From positions 3,407,001 through 3,471,000 of the forward strand of contig JAZGTN010000016.1 of assembly GCA_037783415.1 (NCBI GenBank): DNA of 64,000 nucleotides, given 5' to 3'. Shown here one piece after another: positions 57,331 through 64,000 of the stretch (the stretch's first letter is position 1; each line of letters begins with the position of its first letter). Origin of the DNA: Leptasterias polaris (lineage: Eukaryota > Echinodermata > Asteroidea > Forcipulatida > Asteriidae). Made by a program: the position numbers and the translations under genes. Below the pieces are notes generated by a model that saw only the letters and a program-made list of their open reading frames with translations, was not told the origin of the DNA and did no database searches.

Positions 57331-58080
57331 TAATATTTACATTACAACAAATAATAGTAATAAACAGTACACAAGCTGATAGACTACACCAAGTTATACA
57401 AATATTTTTTTCAAAATTTGAATTTAAACAGGACACATAATGTATGAATGGGGGGTGTCATCTGAGAGAAGGACAAGGCCTTCTGTAGTTGAGCATCCAA
57501 GACTGCTGTAAAGTTACAAATAAGTAGATAATAGCAATTAAGAATGTACAATCATTTCTGTTTCATATAATATAATTCCCTCAGGGACACACAATAACAA
57601 ATTTTCACTGAGAACAAATATTGCCTAGCTCCTATGGGCAAGAAAAGCAATTAAGATTAGTACAAAGGAAGTTCTTGTACTTGTCAAAATAAAACTCCTT
57701 GATAGGCCCCTATGCTTCATGAAAACTTTTTAGACAAATTTGTCAAGTCATGTCTCAAAATAGGTGGAAGAGAATTAACAATGGTAGGTAAAACGTATCT
57801 ATAATTAGCCAATGCAATATCGAGTCTACAAGTACTTTGAAAATGGACGAGGTTGCTTTGGCGGTAATTATGCGAATGAATATCTTGATTAAAAGGAAAA
57901 CAATAATCACTGCTTAAGTTTTCAGGAAGCAATTTATGAAAACAATCATAATAGTGTGAAACGATCTGAACAATAAAAACTTCCTCGAACTTGAGAAGTT
58001 TATACTTAAAACAAAGAGGTGAGGTATGGGCATTGTATTTAAAGGCACCTGATGGCACTGGTATTTTGTAAAAATAAAGC
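57310..58080 (-). mobile_element. LINE 3' remnant joined to a THAP exon
   Basis: The minus strand from about 58050 reads NAHTSPLCFKYKLLKFEEVF and later QDIHSHNYRQSNLVHFQST, PTIVNSLPPILRHDLTNLSK, a typical C-terminus of non-LTR reverse transcriptase ORFs. A non-coding tail and poly-A follow at about 57310. It is a different family from the LINE at 8.6-10 kb. Confidence 0.75.
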
Positions 58081-58112
58081 TTTTGTATAAAGATATTTTT
58101 ATGAGTGGACCA

Positions 58113-58248
58113 CTTTGCCATCGTTAACCTGACTTTCGCTGCCCACAACCGCCTATATTTGGGATCTGCAGGAAACAGATGCAGGCTGACCCCATCTGTA
58201 GTTGTTTTGTTGCATCCAGCAGCAATACACCTGGTCGGCATTGCCGGA
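58113..58248 (-). pseudogene. THAP zinc-finger first exon
   Basis: The minus strand ATG at about 58245 opens MPTRCIAAGCNKTTTDGVSL, HLFPADPKYRRLWAAKVRLT then MAKW. This is the N-terminal half of a THAP (C2CH) DNA-binding domain: Cys-x4-Cys pair, LHxFP and the conserved Trp residues. The second half with the third Cys and His is missing. The frame runs instead through about 25 untypical residues into LINE sequence (57717-58080), so the gene is broken or the remaining exons lie elsewhere. A possible donor AAGTG|GTCCAC after Lys-Trp matches where THAP genes often have intron 1. A CRE and GC-rich patch at 58375-58420 may be its promoter. Confidence 0.6.
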
Positions 58249-58430
58249 AAAATGCAAGAAAAATCCCTTTTTTGGATAACCAAACGAAACGTACAAGCTA
58301 ACTACTTGCACGTGTGTATAAAACGTAAATGCAGGCAAATTTGAGGGGGGCCGATGTTCGATCGCGGCGAAACCTTCCTCGATTGACGTCACAAAAAGAG
58401 ATGGGCGGAGTCACCCCCAAACAACTTTAT

Positions 58431-58800
58431 CTATTTTTTCAACATATAAATCCTGACAAATAATCTCTCAAACAATTTGTTTATTGTTAATATACATGTA
58501 CTTTTATGTTTAAAAAGAAGTGCCTTTAACAAGACATGGCAGGCATTCCCAATACATTTCTTTTGAAGTGATATAATCCTATCAAATAAGGATGGATAAA
58601 TTCTCAACAAACCACCCCATGCCAAGACCCAACGCATTGTAGATAGAGATACTATCTTTAATCCTGATCCATTGGTTCTATAAAGAGTATAATTAGCTTT
58701 GGATATTTTGTTACAAACATAAGAGATCTGTTCCTTCCCGAGCAATTTCTTGCATGCGAGGACACACAAAAATACACAGACTTCCCCAATGTCAAAGCAG
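58431..58800 (-). mobile_element. Second LINE remnant, C-terminal RT region
   Basis: The minus strand reads EQISYVCNKISKANYTLYRT, IYPSLFDRIISLQKKCIGN and ILTINKLFERLFVRIYML, words typical of the region after the RT palm in the same LINE type as 57310-58080. It is shortened by deletions and ends before the THAP promoter area. Confidence 0.6.
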
Positions 58801-58839
58801 CATTGTTCCTTTTTGTTCCTTAGTTCTGCTGCCCCCTCT

Positions 58840-60225
58840 CTACTGATGATACCACCGTGACAGTGCACTGTGGTAAATTTTTACAGACTTCCCAGCAGCA
58901 ATGACCAAATCACCACTTGGTGTGAATTTTATACTCCACGGATCGCCACACTCCTCGATGATACACCCAATGAACTTGCCATCAAGACTGTACTGTACAA
59001 TCTTGCCTGAATTATTCCCTATCCCAAAGGCAACAAAGATGCTTCCATCCTTGTCACAGCACACGCCACGGGGCAAACCGTTTCCTGCTATATCTACTGA
59101 GAACATCCTATCGCCCTTCAAGTTGAACGACTCTAGCTTTCTTTCCTGGGGGTTCGTGTAGATGAGGCTCTTCTTGTATGAAGTCAAATATTGCCCTATC
59201 ATAGGAGCTGGAAATGTTCTTATTTTGGATCCGTTCGGAGTGAATAGACATATCTCGTTCTTATAGCCCAAAGCTATCAGATTAAAATCGGTCACTGCTA
59301 GGCATAATGGCGTGCCTTTGCCCGGTGTGATCTTGTGAAGTGGGCAGTATTTCCTGTCATGGACTTTGACCAAGTCTCTGTCCACCACGATTAACTCTGA
59401 GTTCATGTTCACCGCCACTCTACATGGATCAACAAACCCATTAATTGACAGTTTTTCTGGAATGACAAGAGACTTACAAGTGAATGGTGCTGATTGGAGA
59501 GGTAGCAACGGACAAGCAACCAAATGACTGTTCACAATGTCGGCTATCACTAACTCGTCATCAGAGAATGCCGCCACATCGAACGCGAAATTAAAACTTC
59601 GCTCCTCCATGTGCTTGTATGTCTCAATAGACGTCTTCAGCTTCCATTTCATTAAAGGAAATGCTGCAGGAGGGTGTAAGGCTGGTGCCTTCTCTTGTTC
59701 ACTGTGATCATCCAGCACCAGTCTCCCAAGTGATTCAGCAACTTCCTCGAAATCCATGAAGGACAGCGTATCAGTCGATTTCTTCGGTTTCGATTTGTCT
59801 TTGATCTCTTTAAGGTCATGTAAAATTGTTTCTCTATGATGTAAAATCGCAGAGCGTTTTGCTGCTGTCATGAATTTTGTCACTCGATCCAGCTGACGTT
59901 TCGACTGACCTATCACTGTGAGTTGGTGGCCACGATTTGCTGTATGCACTCTGACCCTGTCTGTAAAGACATTCTCTGCCTCTTTCATCAACTCTTGCTC
60001 TCTCTCTCTGACTCTGTCGACCTCCCTATCAGCCTTGCTTGTGATTTTTCTTTTGGTGTGTTCGAAGTTTGAGCGTAATGCCGTGTAAGACCTGCTCGAT
60101 GTTTCCAACTCGTCTTTCAGATTGTCAATGTTTGCTTGAACCGCTGAAACCACTTCTTGAATCTCTCTTATGCTTTGGTCCAAAGCTCCGGGTAGTTCAC
60201 TGGTGGATGGAATGCTGATCATCAT
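58840..60225 (-). CDS. TRIM-NHL-like protein: coiled coil plus NHL propeller, RING out of frame
   Basis: Single-exon frame of 461 codons from the first ATG (60225), open upstream to about 60240. Residues about 10-65 form a coiled coil (REIQEVVSAVQANIDNLKDE), 65-145 a charged helical region, and 230-455 NHL-type beta-propeller blades (DPCRVAVNMNSELIVVDRD, GLPRGVCCDKDGSIFVAFG, DPWSIKFTPSGDLVIAAG). This is the C-terminal architecture of invertebrate TRIM56/TRIM2-3-like proteins. The RING-coding sequence lies directly upstream but in another frame (60240-60520), so as read here the product lacks ubiquitin-ligase activity. Intronless structure suggests a retrocopy or the single-exon TRIM expansions known in echinoderms. 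Confidence 0.85.
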   Translation of the reverse strand: MMISIPSTSELPGALDQSIREIQEVVSAVQANIDNLKDELETSSRSYTALRSNFEHTKRKITSKADREVDRVREREQELMKEAENVFTDRVRVHTANRGHQLTVIGQSKRQLDRVTKFMTAAKRSAILHHRETILHDLKEIKDKSKPKKSTDTLSFMDFEEVAESLGRLVLDDHSEQEKAPALHPPAAFPLMKWKLKTSIETYKHMEERSFNFAFDVAAFSDDELVIADIVNSHLVACPLLPLQSAPFTCKSLVIPEKLSINGFVDPCRVAVNMNSELIVVDRDLVKVHDRKYCPLHKITPGKGTPLCLAVTDFNLIALGYKNEICLFTPNGSKIRTFPAPMIGQYLTSYKKSLIYTNPQERKLESFNLKGDRMFSVDIAGNGLPRGVCCDKDGSIFVAFGIGNNSGKIVQYSLDGKFIGCIIEECGDPWSIKFTPSGDLVIAAGKSVKIYHSALSRWYHQ

Positions 60226-60239
60226 GCTCGTCACATCTC

Positions 60240-60530
60240 AGATTGTTTTCCTCTCTATGGTGAAATTTAGCATGCTCCCTTTTTTTAGCCAAATTCACAG
60301 ACCAAATAGCAGCAACATCAACGTCTTTCATTGAAATATCATGTTTGCAAAGAGGACATCTGGGGTTTTCCTTTTTGCTACCCAGTTCCCCATCGATAGT
60401 TTTCAGACATCTCGAGCAAAGTGTGTGCCGACATTCGAAAAAGTGTAATTTTGTCGAACTCTTTGTTGCTCAGCAAAGACACTCGGCCTAAGATGCTGAC
60501 ATAGTAACATTATAGGGGTCCTGAGACTTC
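60240..60530 (-). pseudogene. Frameshifted RING finger of the TRIM-NHL gene
   Basis: The minus strand reads LLSNKEFDKITLF in one frame up to a T5 run (plus 60436-60440 as aaaaa). It then continues in the next frame as ECRHTLCSRCLKTIDGE ... NPRCPLCKHDIS, the CxHx3Cx2C and CPxC core of a RING. That frame goes on to LRCDEH and stops at TGA 60197-60199, overlapping the start of the coiled-coil frame. A B-box is essentially absent. One extra T and a second shift/deletion explain the layout; sequencing error in the homopolymer is possible for the first. Confidence 0.7.
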
Positions 60531-60623
60531 GGTGGGACTGGTGCAACCTGAAAACTGAACAAGTCATGCGGGTTATAACTGAACTCACGTTTACTGGCAA
60601 CACTGAAAGATACATTTTATAAT

Positions 60624-60725
60624 AATAATAATAATAATAATAGTGGCTTCTTATATAGCGCTCATATCCGTCACTCAGTGACGCTCAAGGCGCTTCAACA
60701 GTCAGTATTTTCCTGCAAGGTATAT
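60624..60725 (-). mobile_element. SINE 3' tail fragment
   Basis: The plus strand (aat)n at 60624-60646 is followed by agtggcttcttatatagcgc and gtgacgctcaaggcgcttca, matching the tail type of the SINEs at 11.1 and 43.3 kb. Confidence 0.6.
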
Positions 60726-60729
60726 ATGT

Positions 60730-62450
60730 GGAGCTACTTTTTGAATTTTGAGACCTATTTCTTTAACATAGCACCATGTAATGGTTTGCAAGGTGATTTA
60801 TTGTGAGAAATTATGACAGGTCGGGAAATCAAAGCCTGTAAATCGACAGTTTTTACAAATAATGTCACAGAATATACGAAGATGATTGTGTTGGTCCTGA
60901 CGGGACGCTACACATCAAACCTCTATGCAAGTATTTGCAACAGTTGGAAAGAGTTCAAAGACGTTTGCGATGTGTTGCCTCCGTTTAGGGCCACCGTTAT
61001 AGATACGAAACATGCATTGGGGATTATGACAGAATAATGTGAAATCATTTTACATTTCAATACATTCGGGGGCATGAGGGACGGGGGGAAATAAAGATAT
61101 TTTCAGTGAGGATTCGGCCCACATTGTCCTGTAAGTAGAGAATGTTTTAACCATAGTCGTGTTGCTTTATGATGTGACTTCTATACTATAGTATATGTGA
61201 GAAATTTTAACTATAGTATAGGTGAGAAATTTTAACCAGACTTGATAAGCCTATTGTACTAAAATATGTACAATATTAATATTTGTTGGAAAGTAAGATC
61301 AAAACCAGCCTACACCGTATCTTCATGGAAAACAAAATCCGACTTGACGTCATTGCATTTTAATATAGAAAGTTACATTTTAGATGAAGGAAACTTCGAC
61401 TTGGATTTCTCTTTCCATGAAATAATTTGTTGATCAATCTTTAGTTCCGAGCTCCGATATACAAGTTCATGTCAAACCTACCTGATTTTCCAAAGAAGGA
61501 TCTCCTGTTATAAGTATGTTCGAGTCTTTTTGATGTAGTGTGACAGAACATAAACGTACACCCTTGGTTCGATGATTTCTAGATTTGGAATATTTCTGCA
61601 TAATAGAACTCCAACTTTCTATGTTTAGCTGTGTATAAAGCGCATTCAGAACAGAAAAAGCAGTGCGAGAAGGTATGTCAAGGTCGTCTTGTTCAAATGA
61701 ATTGAATCAATGTATTACGAAACGATGACTTTGCCATTTAGGTTTTTTTCTGAGGTAGGAAATCAACTTACGGAAACGGTAAATGGACACATTTTTGACG
61801 TAGTCATAATTATGACTTAAATCTCATAATAGGTCATGATTATGTACAAGTAGTAATTATGACTGATATCTCATAAGTATGACTTACTGGCGCAAGTCAA
61901 ATAAATAACTATATTGATATTATGACAAAATCTATTGAAGTCATGTGATATAATTCATAGTTAATATTAATTCATAATTGCGACTAATTGGAACACAGTG
62001 AACAATTCCCCTTGTTAAGCATTGTTGCAAAATGCAAACAGATACTCAGAAATCATCATTTGCTAAACTCAGTAGGCCTATATCATTTCTGTGTGCACAA
62101 AATGCTATGCAAAGTTACTCGACGAAATCGTTTCCTGAACACTTTTAGTGTTGCCTTTGAAATGATTATTGAACCAAATGAATGTGTTCTTTTGTACCTG
62201 GACTCTGTATTGCAGTTGACGTATCCCAGTTGTGTTTGATTAATGTGATAGAATCTACAAAATGTCACCAGGTCAAGGGTTTCAACAAAACATGCAAAGT
62301 ATTGTAACCTGATTGTGTATGTGCAATGTCAACCTGTGAGAACCCTCGATCCACACACCTTTTAGATGTACCAAAATATGTTTATATTTTGTATAGTCCA
62401 TCCTCATATCAACGCAAACAGGGACAGTTTCGGTTTTCTGAGAAACCTCG
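60730..62450. other. No gene seen; gtcataattatgac palindromes at 61800-61895
   Basis: The 14-bp perfect palindrome gtcataattatgac occurs at 61804 and degenerate forms follow at about 61835, 61858 and 61885. Otherwise only short frames. Confidence 0.4.
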
Positions 62451-62464
62451 TTCAGCCTGATCAT

Positions 62465-62679
62465 TAGTCTTGGCCCAAGACGCAGTGATCGATATTGGAT
62501 AGGTAATGCGCTCGGTTACAACTCGTTACAGCGCGCCCTCTTGTGGCTTGAATTACCCAACTCGGCTAGCTCTAGTGAGAGTTGGGTAATACAAGCCACA
62601 AGAGGGCGCGCTGTAACGAATTGTAACCGAGCGCATTACACTATCCAATATCGATCACTGACGTCTTGGGCCAAGACTA
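62465..62679. mobile_element. Foldback element with 9-bp TSD (Mutator-like candidate)
   Basis: Arms 62465-62563 and 62579-62679 are inverted copies with only a few differences around a 15-base loop. The ends are tagtcttggcccaagac. It is flanked by a perfect 9-bp duplication cctgatcat (62456-62464 and 62680-62688). Long TIRs with 9-bp target duplications are characteristic of Mutator-like elements. Each arm contains ccacaagagggcgc. Confidence 0.92.
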
Positions 62680-62689
62680 CCTGATCATC

Positions 62690-64000
62690 AGCTGTGTGAA
62701 CTTCACCCCAATGCTTCTGTATCTACAAAATACATGGGGTCACGGGGTCATCCTATACTGTAAACACCTATCCTCCAGAGATGAGTTTTTAAAAAAAAAT
62801 CGCAGTAACCCTAAAAATTCACTTGTTGAAATCTCTCTTGAATCTTCCTGGAAAAATTCACATTATCTTTTCGAGTCGATACAATTAGACTTTAAAAGTC
62901 TTGTATTGAAGTTAAAATAAACAAACTCAAATATTATTGAAATTGAAATCTTAAAATAAAAATATATAAATTAAGTTAAATTGTAAAAAAATACCGTACA
63001 TTATAAGCATTTTGCTAACCTGCCAAAATTACGACACTCGGATGATGCTGCACATTTATAGCAATGCCAGCAAAAATGCAGAAAAAGTAATAGCACAATG
63101 TGGCCTATTTTGTGGACAAGGAAATACGATCAGATAAACAAACATAAATTCCAGCTATGGGTCTATAGATGTGACAATCGTCAATAACAAAAAATTTCAC
63201 AAAAACACAAATGACAAAATGGGGAAATGTACACAGTCATGTAATATTGTACCTATGTATGACACCTATTGCCTTACTCAAACTGATGATCTTATTTGGC
63301 ACGGAAGGGAAACTTACGCTGTGACAAGAAACCAATACAAATTGCCAGTTGTTTACAATAATTTCAAGCCTACAAAATTGATATGTACATGCACCCGTCT
63401 GACATTCCGCCAGGTTAAAATAATATACTGAATAATTAAACATGTCCATCCACTATTCGGACACCCCCGCCTACACCTTGTCCGCTGTCCGCTGTCACGC
63501 CCCCTCCCCGTGCCCAATAGTGAGTTGGTGACCCAACCAATTGTCACTGCATAGGAAATATGTTGTTAAGTTCTTAGTGTGGAGAGGCCTTAATTGTATG
63601 TAGGCCTAAATGAATCAATACAATTGTGGCTTTCTGGAAAATTAATTAGTTAAAAAAAGTGTCAAAATGAGACGCATCAGTGGCGTCTGTTGCCGTGACA
63701 CCGCCGCCTTTTACAATGTGCTGATAAATATCAACGTGCAGTTCGTGTTAGCGAAGATGGGACGCACATTAGCTCAATGTTAGCTCATTGAACTTTTAAC
63801 TAAATCAGAGCAAAAAGTATATAAGAACCAGTTGTTCATTTGAAAACAAATATGTAATACTGAATCCGGGCAATTATTGTTCTGTCAATTTTTCCTTAAT
63901 GACATGGTCTACTTGTGAAAAATTCACATTGATTGTAGTCGGATCTCCTGTTCACGGTACGTTATATTACCGTTCAGATGAGTAGGGAACAATACTCTAT
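62690..64000. other. No gene seen
   Basis: AT-rich up to 63400, then mixed. Frames up to 86 codons have no recognised domain or splice context. Confidence 0.35.

Overview
The window looks like nuclear DNA of a marine invertebrate deuterostome, most likely an echinoderm and probably a sea star. It is AT-rich, with multi-exon genes split by GT-AG introns, a THAP zinc finger, a TRIM-NHL type protein, LINEs with poly-A tails, tRNA-derived SINEs and many short TIR elements. The sea-star assignment rests on my recollection of similar dispersed repeats in asteroid genomes; no search was run.

Layout. From 0 to about 37 kb the DNA is almost all repeats: degenerate minisatellites, a 5'-truncated LINE (8.6-10 kb), several TIR elements including an hAT-like one with a perfect 8-bp target duplication (31.6-32.5 kb) and a piggyBac-like one in TTAA (35.3-36.1 kb), a repeat family present in direct and inverted copies at 12, 22 and 34 kb, and CRE-rich elements at 26-30 kb. 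Only exon-like fragments of unidentified genes are visible here (near 0.8-1.1, 3-6.7, 14.7 and 36.5 kb).

From 37.8 to 47.6 kb lies a complete 11-exon PEX3 gene on the + strand (382 codons plus stop), whose introns are filled with minisatellites, SINEs and MITEs. From 51.4 to 55.8 kb lies a complete 10-exon gene on the - strand, read here by joining consensus splice sites. It encodes a 393-residue protein with an N-terminal membrane anchor, an acidic Ser/Thr-rich linker and two KH domains with matching intron positions. It resembles TDRKH/Papi at the N-terminal and KH level but has no Tudor domain.

From 57.3 to 60.6 kb, all on the - strand, are a THAP first exon fused to a LINE tail, a second LINE remnant and a TRIM-NHL gene whose RING part is out of frame with an intact coiled-coil/NHL reading frame. 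The last 4 kb holds a 215-bp foldback element with 9-bp target duplications and otherwise unassigned sequence. The genes do not form one pathway: PEX3 acts in peroxisome membrane assembly, the KH protein probably binds RNA at an organelle surface, and the other loci are decayed or lineage-specific.
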